The notes under the pieces are model-generated. The model did not search any database. It saw nothing but the letters and a program-made list of their open reading frames with translations, and was not told the origin of the DNA. This document shows, one piece after another, positions 45,316 to 57,724 of a DNA stretch of 64,000 nucleotides; the first letter of the stretch is position 1, and the number at the start of each line of letters is the position of its first letter. The stretch comes from Sweltsa coloradensis (taxonomy: Eukaryota; Arthropoda; Insecta; Plecoptera; Chloroperlidae), in contig JAMZAV010000054.1 of NCBI GenBank assembly GCA_024449915.1, positions 558,001 to 622,000 on the forward strand. Direction: 5' to 3'. The position numbers and the translations under genes were made by a program.

Positions 45316-48300
45316 TAGTCAACCAGGTAGCCCGTTGTACTGACGTTACTAGTGCCCTTAAATAACCGTTTCGTCCTTATATTATACTCTGAATTAGATG
45401 GATTTGTTTTTCTCTGTGTTTGTATATCTGAATTCCTTCATCAATAAATCTTTCTACACAAAACATTGCCAATTAATGAGCATGCATGGTGTTCATACGG
45501 AAAACAACGACTGTTCAGTAAATTATTTTTAGAAGCTATGACAACGTATCAACGAACGAATCAGCAGAAGCTACCGCGAAGCAATCGTATGGTGGTTCTG
45601 CTTGTCAGGACAGTATTTATTCTAGAGTCGCGTTAACCGATCCAATGTAGGACGCGTCGCCCTACTCTTTAATCAGTGATGTAAAATTAACACGGTGAAA
45701 ATTGCAATTCTGATTGCCGTCGGTAATTTTATTTTATACAGGAACGGGTGTTTTCGATCGGACCAGGATTTTTATCGAGGGGGGGTTTGTAGCATTGCTA
45801 TAACTTCGTTACCCGTACAAGGAAAACAAAAAAGTACTCGATTTTCGATGTTATGCAAATGTGGCAATCAAGTGGCAAACACTGCCTATTTTTATATGGG
45901 TTTACTTGCATCGATCGTGAAAAAGTGGGTTATTTTTACCATGCACGTACCGTTAAATAATATGAATACATAATTTCATCTCAAACCAGCTTTAAAGGCC
46001 GAAAGAAATTTGTGACAGTTCTTACGATCCAGAGTGACATATACCATCGTGTATCTAAAAGTGATACGTCAAACACGATGTTTTAGGAGCTTATATTATG
46101 ATTCAATATTAATAAGCATTAGAACCAGGATATATTAATTATATTAACTCTAATCAGAATTTGTAGTCGAGTTACTATACAAATTGAAATTTTTATATTC
46201 TTTAATAGTAGAATTGCGTCACATTTCGGTGACACTCAATTTTGTATTTAGAGTTATTTGTCAGCAGTTTTTTGATTTAAATTTTGCATACATTTTTATC
46301 AATGACAAAATTTATATTTATTGTTGTATAATAATTAGATTAATGATAACATTTGTAAGTAGTGAATAATTGTTGTATTTGAATTCATAGTACACGACAG
46401 AATTTTACTTAATTTTAATTACAGAAGAGAATATTTTACGCCCTCGACCAGAAGGTAAGCTAAGGGCTGGGAATAGTAGATGCAACTAGACCCCTTCATT
46501 TACTAGTGGTCAAAGGTGAACATTTCATTTAAGATTGAAAGTTGAATCCTTAATCTTTGAAAATGTAGATTGAAGAGTTAGTCTTAAAATTAATTTTTCG
46601 TGGGAATTTCCGCTAAAAGGTCACTTCAGTTTAATCCAACATGATTATCTTTAAGTGTCTGACCAGTCTATTAGGGTAATTACTAATTACTGTGAAGGGA
46701 ATGTCTACTCTGAGGGGTGTTGAAAAGCAGGTCTTGGCTACGACATAACATTCAATTATTGATATCACGCGAAAAATTCGATATCGATATGTCAAAATGT
46801 TATTATTTATGTAAAAGAGAAAATGTCATTATTTAAAAAATATCTTAAAAAAAGGAGTATCAAAAAAGTATACCTACTAATTATAATGTGTGGCTTGAAA
46901 GGATTGATAAGGTATCTACAAAAATTCAAAACGATGTTTACGTTCTCACACTCGCGTTCTACATCGCGACATCACTACACCGCCATGTGTAACCGTCAGG
47001 CGAATTCACCATAGGCTACCCGGCACCTCCACCAAAATTTTAGATATCGATGTTTCTTATCTATTTATAGCATAACTACCTCAATAAACATAAATTACAT
47101 TACCAAATATTCATATCCTTGTTTTAATTTTTTACGCTTTTAATTTTTTGGGGAAATTTAAATTATGATTTTTTTTTCGGTATTTCGACAAAAGAAGTTC
47201 AAATATCGATATAAGAAAAGTTCCGAAATATCGATTCGTGGTATCGCTGTATCTATTTATTTGCACAGCCTTTTTAAAGGCAGTTGCCCTACGAAGCCAA
47301 TCAATGCCAATACATAATTATATATTATATCATTTGAGCCACGCAGTAAGTAATATTTCCTAAAAAAATATTATTTGTGATTGGTGCAGTACTTCAATGA
47401 ACAAAGATAAAAGAAGGTGTCAACTACAATGCTAGTCTGTTTGATTCAGTTACCACGAATCACAATCAGTTCCTACCAAGAATAAGGATTCGTTGTTGAA
47501 ACTGATGTGGGAAGAAAATGGCGGAAAATATAAAATATAGTAGCATACACATAGAATGATGTTCGCGCTCAGAAATCTCGAGGCGACAAGCTTTCCATGT
47601 TGTTTGATTAATTCTACATTACATTTTAGGTCATCGTTAAACCGAACTTATTGTGATCACTTCCACACATTTTAATGGAGTAAATACACTTTAAGGTTTG
47701 TATACTTCCCAATCTGCAAATAATTAATTAATTCCCATTAGCAGCTGAGCGAGCAAACCGGCAAAACTATTAACTTAGTAATTATTATGTTTTGTTAACA
47801 TTGCTTCATGCTGGAATAAAATATAAAATAGACACAATACCAGCTGGAATTGCAGATTCATGCTGAATGTTTTTCATTTAGAAGCGAATTTAGGTTAGCA
47901 CTAATGAAGTTTTGAAACCAAGGACTACGCTATGGGGGTATTCGTCACTGGGTGTTTTCAGAAAGAATTATAACTTAGATCGTTGTTTCCACAATCACCT
48001 TGCTAAGAGGAGATTAAACCGATCTTGCCAGCTCTTCCGCAAATATTAGTCCGTTTTAATTGGAAGTTAAATTAATCCAAATTGACGTTGGAAGTTTCAA
48101 TCTCTAACGTTACGTTCTAAATCAACACTGCGCAACCTTAGCTACAGGTAAGAAGGCATATCTGGTACAGTTGCAATCTTAAGTCAACATCATTTTTGTG
48201 CCAGTTGAATTCATTCAAGTTTTAAATTATTTCCTTTTATACATTTCTTTACGTTAATCTGGCGGAGAAAATTGGAGTTACTTTTGCGAGAACTGTAACG

Positions 48301-49230
48301 TGATATATTTGAGAAGATGGTGACACAATTTCATGGCAGTGGTTGCGTACGAAATATAGATACGATTAGATTGTGATGTGGCTTATCGACGCTCCACAGA
48401 AGTTGTCAAGCAATCACTCAACATTAACACATTCGCTAATCACTACGCATTAATATGAAGGTTAAGATAGTGATAGGTTTTTATTTTCTTATTACTCAAT
48501 TCTAAAAATATATTCAATATTTTTTATTGGTTATATTTGAATGCTTGGTCATGCAGAAGATAATGTCTCACGCCTTAAGCTTCCCGAGTTTCAAAATGAA
48601 GACTACTATTTTATGGGATGTTTTTATCCAAACTTGGTCAAAACCGGAACTTTTTATGAATGGGGCATTTTCTAAATGGAAATGACTTTTGGTTTATTTT
48701 TCAATCTTAAATCTTAATGCACAACTAAAAAGAAACACTTGTTTAAAACGGCCATTTTTTATTCGTCAAAACATTAATATTTCCATTTTAAAATTAAGTG
48801 AGTAGTTATACTAAAGTAAAGTTATTTTAAAACACACAGTAAACCACATGTTAAGTGGCATGATTTCACGATCAGATTTATATTATTTCCTTCTCTAAAG
48901 ATGTACTTTATGATGGAGTGTACATTCCTAATTGTTGCAAACTCAAACATACTTACGAGACCATCATCTTGAACTATTTCTCTAAATGAACTCAACAACC
49001 CTTCACATTTCATCCCTAGAGTGGTCCAAGAGTAAAGTTGCCTCGCTAACTACGCAATGAGGGATTTACATTATTCCGAGAATACGTGGAACTGAGAATG
49101 GGAAAGCTTACGTTAAAATGGTTACTTAAAACATGAAGGAAGGTATTATGGAAGATATTAAATTCAAGTGGTTTGTGAGCAAAATGTGAAATTAAATTGA
49201 ACAGAAGGTAGTATAACGGACATGATAATC
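45316..49230. other. Mostly unique stretch
   Basis: It contains a 30-base exon-like segment (46425-46454) and, at about 46740-47280, ATCGAT-rich text with the core CCCGGCACCTCCACC near 47020, probably a decayed hAT-like element. A frame of 92 codons at 45695-45973 is unrecognised. Confidence 0.4.
46425..46454 (+). CDS. Weak candidate 30-nt microexon
   Basis: TTTTAATTACAG precedes 30 bases followed by the consensus donor CAGAAG|GTAAGC. The length is a multiple of three, and one frame reads KRIFYALDQK. There is no other support. Confidence 0.12.
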
Positions 49231-49502
49231 TTAAAGGGGCTATTACCTCGAATTTTTTTTTAACAAATAATCTATAGCATAATACTACACTAAAATGTCT
49301 GTTAAAAAAATGATATCTTGTAACTGTGATTTAACACGCTTTTTTTATCCAGAAATTTTCGAAAATTGGTGTTTTGGAAAATTTATTAAATTGGCTTTAA
49401 ACTCAATATTTTTTGTTCCACATAGATACTAGAGCATAGTACCAATCTAAAGTGCTCCTTTATAACATCGTGTCTTGAAACTGTGCAGAAATATATTCTT
49501 AA

Positions 49503-50396
49503 GGGAACACTCCACTGAAAATACTGCCAAAACTACCCTTTGACCTGTTATTTTTTTATTACTTTTATTTACTCTTTAAGTATTATACTTTTTAATTAAA
49601 CTAACAACAATGGGCTAACACGCCTCCTTTTAATTGAAAATGTTTTTTTTAAGTTATTGCGCGCACGGAAATGCGGTTTTTTGTTGCCATTTTCTCAACA
49701 TATATTTTGTTAGTTAGGGGGGGGGGTGGGGTTTTTTTTGGGGGGGTGGGGGGGTTAGGGGGGGGGTTATTTGATTACTTATTATAACCTGTGGAATAGA
49801 TAGTTCTTACATACCTGGGAGAGCAATATTACTATAATAATACAAAATTATGGTAATTTCATGTAAAAAATCTTTAAACCCATTTTGGCGGATTATATTT
49901 TTATCACACTTTTAGAACTTAAAAAACTATCTTCTTCTGTACCACTTGTCCGAATGAGCTAGTTTTGGTTTTGTTTTATTACTTGGACATAAATAAACAC
50001 AATTGTGCATGCGTTTTAAGATATATTCATAACTTTGGCTAAAATATAATATTAAACTTCTATCTGAAGTGTAATTAATAAAATTCATTATTCAAAATGC
50101 ATAAAATTAGCCAAAAATAAAAAAATAAACAAAACCCATGCACAATTGTCTTTGGTTATGTCAAAACAAGGAAAATGCAAAATTTTACAACAATCGGTCC
50201 AAAAGGAAAAAAGTTTTGTGTTTTCTACCAAAGAGCTTAAAAAACAATGAAAAAAAATCAAGGGGGGCAAAATACAAGCCCCAAAAAAATAAAAAATAAT
50301 TTTATCAATTTTTAAAGGTGTTTCCATTGCCCACACCAAAAATTGTGTTTGTAGCGCAAAAACTGTGGATTTTGGCTTTTTCAGTGGAGTGTTCCC
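49503..50396. mobile_element. 894-bp TTAA element nested in copy 2
   Basis: The ends are perfect inverted repeats of 19 bases (GGGAACACTCCACTGAAAA). TTAA lies on both sides (49499-49502 and 50397-50400). The equivalent point in copy 1 (near 33312-33318) reads ACACTCAAACACG without interruption, with TCAA in place of TTAA. The interior holds a G-rich tract and an 83-codon minus frame (50088-50339) with no recognised domain. TTAA plus GGG ends suggest Kolobok-type mobilisation. Confidence 0.88.
49717..49766 (+). repeat. G-rich tract with G-quadruplex potential
   Basis: Five or more runs of at least four G are separated by a T, a T run or TTA within 50 bases. Sequence alone allows a G-quadruplex; slippage during replication or assembly error is equally possible for such runs. 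Confidence 0.75.
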
Positions 50397-50760
50397 TTAA
50401 ATACGCAAAAATATGCATTCAAAAATCACACTCAATCTTGGTAATCAGCATATTTTGAACGATCCACTTGCCCAAATTACAAAACAAAATTAAAATAATT
50501 ACAGAAAAAGCTGTAGAGTGCGTCAATAATGGCAAATATTTTTTTGGATCAAAATCCTCTAAGGTCACGGTGCATAAAGATCGTCCCTATGTTATTTCTT
50601 ATGGGAGATTTTTGCCGATAAGCTCGAAAATAACAAAGTTTGACAATTTTTTGGGAGGTAATGGTGGCCCCAATAATTTTTTCTGTTAATTGCTAAATTT
50701 ATTACTAGTTAGCCTGAATGAAATATATTTTTTGACTTGAGTGGGTGAATACCCCTTTAA

Positions 50761-51324
50761 ATTGTATATGGCAACGTATAGGTTGCGAAAACGTAAAGGC
50801 CAACAGAGGACCAATCAATAAGTTATTTTTTCTTTTCAATGTGATTGACGACGCAACCTAAATATCGTATTGTTAGAAATATATTCATTCGCCCTGGAAC
50901 CTGTTTGACTCACGCACAACTTAACTTTTATTCCATCTGCGTGTTTGTTTATCACTTGAGCTAAGTTAGGACCTAGTTAGAGTTAGTAAGATTAAGTTAG
51001 GACCTACACAATGCGACTGGCATTTGTCTGACAAGCCGCAAGGTGGGCGGTACGTTTCAGTGAGTGCGGGAACAATATGCACTTGAATCTGAAAATAAAT
51101 TAACTGGAATGATATATGTAAAAATAATATTAAAACTATCTGCTGCTGATGGGGTCGGTGCATTACCATGGTAGGCTATATCTAGACCTTTCCGATCGTA
51201 GATTCGACTACCACTGAAATAAGTCCGAACTCTCACCTGATGTTTATTTATTTCTTGTGTCCTGTATGTTACGGCTGTGAGGCACGAAAGAAAGATGTTT
51301 TCCAAAATAACTATGAACCAGTAG
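50761..51324. other. Unassigned stretch
   Basis: A weak tRNA-like text lies at 51150-51235 (CGTAGATTCGACTACCA). No gene or larger repeat is seen. Confidence 0.4.
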
Positions 51325-51782
51325 TTTTGAGGTAAAAAGATCATAGTCTTTTGAGAAGACCAAAAAAACTTTCCGAGCAATATTGCGTCCTTTTTAAGCA
51401 TTTTTATGCATCATTTTTTTTTAAAAAAAGTATATAAGTTAGATGGCTGATATTTTTAACATAGTTTACACTTACGCGTAGCTAGGACGTTACATTTCGA
51501 AATGTGTGTCTGTAATAATTATCTTTCTTACATTGCAAAAACAAAAAATCGCACAACGGAAAATATTAAATGTACACGTTTTAAAACGTTTAAAACATCA
51601 CGTCGTAGTCTATATTGTATGGGGAAAATATGAACCATCCACCAAGTACACTTTTTGCTTAAACAATCTACAAAAATGTTTCAAAGGAGCCGCAATATTG
51701 GGAGTATGAATTGATGGAAAAAAGTTAAAAAATAGTTTTGGTCTTCTCAAAAGACAATTTATGATGTTTTTACTCCAAACCT
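51325..51782. mobile_element. Inverted-repeat element related to 14148-15870
   Basis: GTCTTTTGAGAAGACCAAAA near 51351 is inverted as TTTTGGTCTTCTCAAAAGAC near 51737. The left half contains AGATGGCTGATATTTTTA, TTTACACTTA and ATTTCGAAATGTGTG, as in 14480-14560. The internal plus frame 51506-51709 is unrecognised. Confidence 0.6.
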
Positions 51783-54700
51783 AATGTTTTATAGTATTTT
51801 TAAAGATACATTTTCGTGTCCGATACTGTAGACACTGTGATGAAGTGACAGTGTGATGTGTGATGTGAACTTTCCACTCCGTGTTATTCCAGGAAAAGTC
51901 TTTTAGTTAACCAGCCACAACCATGCGAGCTGAAACGCATCTCTAAAACCTACCGATCGATTTTATTACATAGGTTAACTTCGTAAATATAGAAGAATTA
52001 ATACGAATTTTTCAAAATCTGTTAGCAGAAAACAGAAAACTTCAAACGAATGATTTGTATATTCACAAGTCAAGTGTATTTCAGAGGCATCAAAAATAAA
52101 GTATAATCAGTGCGCAGATGTGTATAACGAGGTAAACACTCAAGGATGGCTGACGCTTTAGGTGAAATAACATGTCTGAGCTAAAGTTATGACTTTCGTT
52201 AACACACACGAGTGTTTACAATGTTCTCAAACGTGCTCAATATAACACTTCGATCTCTTTTGATGGGTATCAGAACTGTAGGTGAGAAGCACTAGGCTAA
52301 ATCACGCAATTCCATTTTAAAATCTCTTACATAGATCCATTAGTTCTTGTTTGTTGATTCGTATCTCAATAAATACAATCACGCTATACGAGAGGTAAGA
52401 AGAGAAGCTTATTTTTATTTAAATACACATAAAATCGGGATCGTGTTTACCCTATTATATAAGACTAATTTAATTTGATAATAATGAACAACGGCTGTCT
52501 TCTATGTCAGACTAAATTCGTCTCATAATACAATATACTTCAGTGTTTAAGAAACCCTCAGTCAGGACTTCCGTTGACGGGAATCAAACCCTGGACATCC
52601 TCAATTAAAGTTCGTTCGCTAGCTCTTAACAATTCTCTTCAAAACTATATGAATTTGTGACAATGATTTTTGCCTAGAATCCAGAAAAATGTATAGAATA
52701 TTAAATAGACACTTTTAAGACACCTTATAAAATTGAAATAAATCGTATGATACTGCTTTTCATTCCCGATCTTTGTTCATCTGACAAAGAGATCGTTCAT
52801 CGAAGAACGCAAGGCTACGTCATGACAATGATTCTAATACCGCTGTCGACCGTGTCGAGGGTATAAAGTAGGAACGTAAAAACGCGCCACCTTACAAGAC
52901 AGCTCCATCCCTTTCCTCTCGCCTCTCCCTAAGAGAAATCTCAGCAGAAGCGCAAAGGACTATGATTAAAAAAATTGCTAGCTCAATTGCCGCGACCAGC
53001 AGTCTTGAGTCAAGTTTTTCCCAGAGAATTCATCAGGCGTAACTGTATGAGGTGACTTTGCTTGCCGGTTCGGGTCGGGGTTCACTTCTGTAATCAGCCC
53101 ATGGGCAATGTATCAACCTAGTAAAATAGCTTATTACCATACATAGTAATCTAGAGGGAGTCTATTTATACACTAGGCAGGTAGTTAGTTTTACTGCTCG
53201 TCTCTATCAAGACAGAAACTCACTGGTCGCCCAAGGCCTGATGTACAATATCAGGAGGAATCTAATGGGAAACTTGATGTCTGTAACTAAACCATATGCA
53301 CTTGCATTGATTTAAAGGTGGATCTGTATTGCAATTTATATTCAAATTTGTTTAAATAAATATGTAAACATGCAAATTTGAAAAACGGGATTTGTTGACT
53401 GTAATAAACTCAACGGTTTTATACATTAAAACACAGTTTATATTCGTATTATCCTTATTTTTGTCAGAGTTTAATTCCGTTGCTTTAAGTCTATTAGTTT
53501 TCTAAAAATGATATCGATAATAAATTATTTTTCTTTTACTACAGGTTACATATACGAATAGGATATACGGCTGGGAGAATCTACACAGAAGTAATCACAC
53601 AATCATTCTATTAAACGTATTTTATGTAAACTACTGTAATTACATTACTTTCAAAACAACTTTACTTTAAAACTATGCATATTTTATCCGCTGTCTACAA
53701 AAAAATTAAAAATTAATATAAATAAAATTGATGTAGTCCATACCAACTGGAATAAATAAAAATAAAAAAATTCGACAATACAAAAAAATATGACGCAATA
53801 TTGAGAATGGTTTGTTGCTGGATCGTACTTATTTTATAAAGTTTAGAAAAAAACTGTTTGATTTCGACTTTAATAAATGGAATAGTTTGATTACAGTATT
53901 TAAAGTAGGTCTTAGCTAAAGGCCAAGAGGAAATTAACTGGATGTAAACATATAACGTAAATTTCCGGTATGTGTCGCAATTATTTTCTTATGTCAACTA
54001 CCATCTGATACTGGCATTTTCTATTACAGCAAGTATGAGCAAGTGAAGTAATTGCAAGATTTCAATGCACGCCATGGAAGAGAAATTATTTTATCAGATG
54101 TCTCGTGCGCTTACGTTTTAAGAATGAGGAAGGTAAAACATAAGTGAAACTTTGAAATTATCGTACAAAAAGAATTAGAAGGGACTTAATTAACCTGAAA
54201 TCCTGGTTGCGATAGCCAAATACGCTTAGTTAATGAGACAATTCGAGGAAAATCTAGCACAAAACTTGGCTGCGAACTGTAAATAACTGTTAGAACATAT
54301 TCCCATGTGCTATTAAATATTCAATAGTTTTAATAAAGATTGTTTTATTGTTTTGTTTCTACAAAATTGAATTTTGTTGTACCTAACGCAACTAGGCTAT
54401 ATAACAATTTTATTGAATGAAGAATTAATAAATCATACTTTAAATTAAGTGAAAACATGATAGCCCTCCTTTGTATTTTTTTTTAAATAAATAGGATAGT
54501 TAATTAAATAATCTTAGACTTAAAGCTTAATTAAAGAGGTATGTAGCCACTAAACCAAACACATTTATTTCGTGCAGACTTAGTTCATAATTAACCAAGA
54601 AAACGATGAAAGTAATGAGTTCACCATGACTTGGGAATAAATTATCAAACTTTCATATTTGTATAGGTTCTATCGTCAAATCTTTAATAAGAAGTATTGT

Positions 54701-54829
54701 GACGTTCATCATTCAATATTCCTGTTGACCTATGAGGATTCTGGTTACAAAACATATTGACCATTATTCACGAAATTGCATATCTTTTCTAAACACTCAA
54801 TACGCCTACGTTTTATTTTTGGCAAAGTT
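51783..54829. other. Mostly unique AT-rich stretch
   Basis: A SINE relic lies near 52548-52632 (CCTCAGTCAGGACTTCCG, GGGAATCAAACCCTGG). A possible LINE tail fragment lies near 54460-54515 (CCTCCTTTGT, AAATAAATAGGATAG). No gene was recognised. Confidence 0.4.
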
Positions 54830-55462
54830 GTCTACACAAAATATGATGATTATACGAATATGAGGTGTAATTTCCTACGCATATTTTTGCGTGTTTGATT
54901 GTAATTTTTGGCACCGTTTCAAGATCGAGTTTTTAATGGGTCATTTTGCCTTGGTACTATGCTATGCTATGTTTATGCGAATTTAAATTTAAAAAATTTT
55001 TGTGGGAATTAAACCTGTTATAGGGTGCAATTTGCACCTCTTCAGGTGAACTAGGTATGTTGCGGATAGGACAATTGTGAAGGGATGTCCGAGGACTGTT
55101 CAAAAGTGAACTCAATCCCTTGCATTTGCATTAACGACTGAGGAAAACCTCGGAAAAATCCTTCAGTCAGGATTGCCGGTCTCGACGGGATTCGAAACCG
55201 GGACCTCCCAAATCAGAGTCGAGCGCGTAGCGTCCGATCCAACACTGTAGGTTATATGTGAATAAATAATAAGCAGCTGGTACAAACAGTTTACGAAATT
55301 CACCAAACGCCAATTTTCACAAATTTCAGGATCAAGAAGTCATAAAAAAATCACGGTTTAAAAAAGAAATATTTTTTAAATTAATTTTCGTTTACTATTA
55401 AGCTATAGACTAAGTGGGTAAAAATGTGTTTTGTGGATGGGGGGGGGGGGGTATCAACCCCC
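54830..55462 (-). mobile_element. TTAA-element family, copy 3 (decayed, split by a SINE)
   Basis: Its right end reads TATCAACCCCC followed by TTAA (55463-55466), the inverted form of the family terminus. Inverted homologues of CATAGTACCA, CTTGAAACTGTGC and ACGCAAAAATATGC lie at 54870-54970. The left terminus is not clear. A 13-base G run occupies 55439-55451 beside the end. Confidence 0.55.
55006..55255 (-). mobile_element. tRNA-derived SINE, copy 3 (best preserved)
   Basis: On the minus strand it begins with a tRNA-like head: GTTGGATCGGACGCTACGCG as an A-box region, then GGTCCCGGTTTCGAATCCCG with the B box. This continues into GGCAATCCTGACTGAAGG and TGCAAGGGATTGAGTTCAC. Related copies lie at 29417-29660 and 2520-2660. 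It is inserted in copy 3 of the TTAA-element family. Confidence 0.65.
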
Positions 55463-55466
55463 TTAA

Positions 55467-57724
55467 TAAACAACTGAATCTAAAGTAGAACGTATTATCT
55501 TAATTCATTAGTAAGAGAGTACGGTATGTTCATAAATAAATAACATTGGCAAGATAGGGCTAACAGGAAGTTTGAAGTCGTAATATATGTGACCACGCGA
55601 CGCCGGGAATCCCAATATTATATGAAACCTGTGAACTTTTAACTCGTGGTTTTAGAATAAAAAAATTAAAAGATCTCTCCAACGAATTAATGCGAGAATT
55701 TCATTGAAACCCTACCATTAGTATTTCCAGCGGTGAAATTGAGCTGGCAACCTTTCACGTCCGCGAACCGTATGCGTCGCTACTCAGTACCCTCCGTTCG
55801 TCGCAATTTTGCATAATCTAGACCGAAATCGAGCTGACCATAGGAAGGGAAGACCCAGTGACATCGTTGCCTGTAGGGCTGGAGTTTAAAGCCATGTTGA
55901 CAATAACGTGCCCGCCAGACCTCTCGGACGTCGCAATACTAACTGTGTTTACTTCGTAATGAGACGCTATGACAACAATGGAAAAGAAGTACACCATTCT
56001 ACGTAGTATCAAGTTAGTTCGTAAATACCACGGGCGAAATTGTTTTTGCAATGTCCTGCCCGAGACGGAACTATTTCATTACAAAGGCATACGAGATCAA
56101 GTCTGGTTTACACAAGTGGTTAACATGGTATCTTGATTGTCTTCATGGGACGACAGTGTGTAGGAATAGGGAAAGTTGGATATTTCTGATCGGCATTGGG
56201 AAAATGTTTACTTTTACTTCGCTGCAATCACCACCGCGTGATCTTGCTCAAGGGTTACCGAAAACAGGGTGTCGGTTCATGGTGATGTTACGTTGTTTAG
56301 ACACAATTCCTAGTCAAATTCAAGATCCACTTGGTTAAGGAAGATTGGCTTTCGAGTGATTTTTTATGGCTTGGCGTGAGTTTATTTTATGTTATTGATT
56401 TACTTCATGCACACAGTGTTCCGTTATAGAAACTTAATTACAAAGGAAAAGTTGTGGTTTCCCTAAAAGGTACCAATGTACTGTGTAATTAATATAACAA
56501 GCAGTAATTGAATTTAAAAAAAATGCAAGTACAAATATAACAGAAATTCATCAATTACGTCATTATTAAATAATTTAGGCACATAATACCAATACAAACA
56601 AAATACAGTGTTGAATTGACTTGAATTGAATGAATTTGAAATGAATTGAATTAGATTATCTCTAGGTGAATTGTACGGAATTGATTTTTGTTATATGTAT
56701 GTACATATTGAAATAGTTATTGATATACTTTCCTCCTGATTCACTAAACTGGTATCCACTTTAAACATGGGTTGTCTGTAAAAAAACAAGAGAGCGCCGA
56801 GACTCTACTTACACCGTTACACACCTCCCTACAGAAATATTCGCATAATACAATACAAAATACGCGTGAATATTATTTAGGACTTCCATGTTTTTGTGGC
56901 GACGAAGTAAAGGAATATAGGGGTTACAATATAAACCGCATCCATAAGGAACACAGAATAACATTTATGAGGTTGTATTCTCCATAATATTATTTGTGAT
57001 AGTAATTGTTATGCAAATAAAATAAATTTGGCAAAAAAGTCTATAATGTAGAATTTTTGTTCACTACTTTCAAACTGTGAGAATATATTATATTATTCTA
57101 TTCACCATCTTGGTCAGGATTGAAAACAAATATTTTTTAATTACAAATCAGCAACAAACATTCGGTGCATTCCCCTTATATTCGAATTATCGTCTACGAA
57201 AAGACTACCCCGCAGTACGACCCCTATATTAAACCGGTGTTTCTGTGGATATCAACTTAACAATTTTATGACTCATAAACGACTTTATAGGCAATCTTAT
57301 TTCATATTCATAACAAACGATCATAAACAACGGCACTCATTTTAAATCTTCATCTCGCAAGGGTGACCGATCACAAAGCAAACATGCAAATGCACACTGT
57401 AATGTTATCTTAAACTGTCATAACCATAAAGGTTGTATTTACATATTTTGATCCGGCCTTCATCACGTTTAGAATAATGGTCTAGCACGCGCAGTAAATA
57501 TGTAAACCTACTTGCTTCATTTATCTGTAAAATATAAAGAAAAAGTAATATAAATAATTAGAGATACGTGTATACAAAGCATTTTCAAGTGTCCTTTTAT
57601 TGCGATTATTGCCAGCATCTATTTCATGGTCTTTCTTAAAAAAATTAAGTATTCTCATGTTTTGGTTTTGAAATAATAATATCAAGCTAGAATGAATATC
57701 ATCTTAATTAGCATATGACATTTA
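55467..57724. other. Mostly unique stretch
   Basis: The block 55560-56350 has a more even base composition and open frames on both strands (minus 77 codons at 55818-56051; plus 95 codons at 56051-56338), but no recognisable protein and no convincing splice frame. The rest is AT-rich without repeats that I can place. Confidence 0.4.

Larger units (their letters stand above)
49235..50756. mobile_element. TTAA-flanked element, copy 2 (split by a nested element)
   Basis: TTAA at 49231-49234 and 50757-50760 flank ends AGGGGCTATTACC and GGGTGAATACCCCTTT. Removing the nested element 49503-50396 plus one TTAA leaves 624 bp collinear with 33054-33680 (shared CATCGTGTCTTGAAACTGTG, AATCAGCATATTTTGA, GATCGTCCC). 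A 73-codon frame at 50468-50689 is not a known protein. Confidence 0.85.

Noticed and set aside
48121..48160. Consensus splice donor CAG|GTAAGA at 48147/48148
   Set aside because: The upstream frame has no start or convincing acceptor; isolated nine-base donor matches are expected by chance in a window of this size.
56051..56338. 95-codon plus-strand frame as a small protein gene
   Set aside because: It faces an open frame of similar size upstream on the other strand, has no domain or signal, and no promoter or poly-A arrangement that I could defend.
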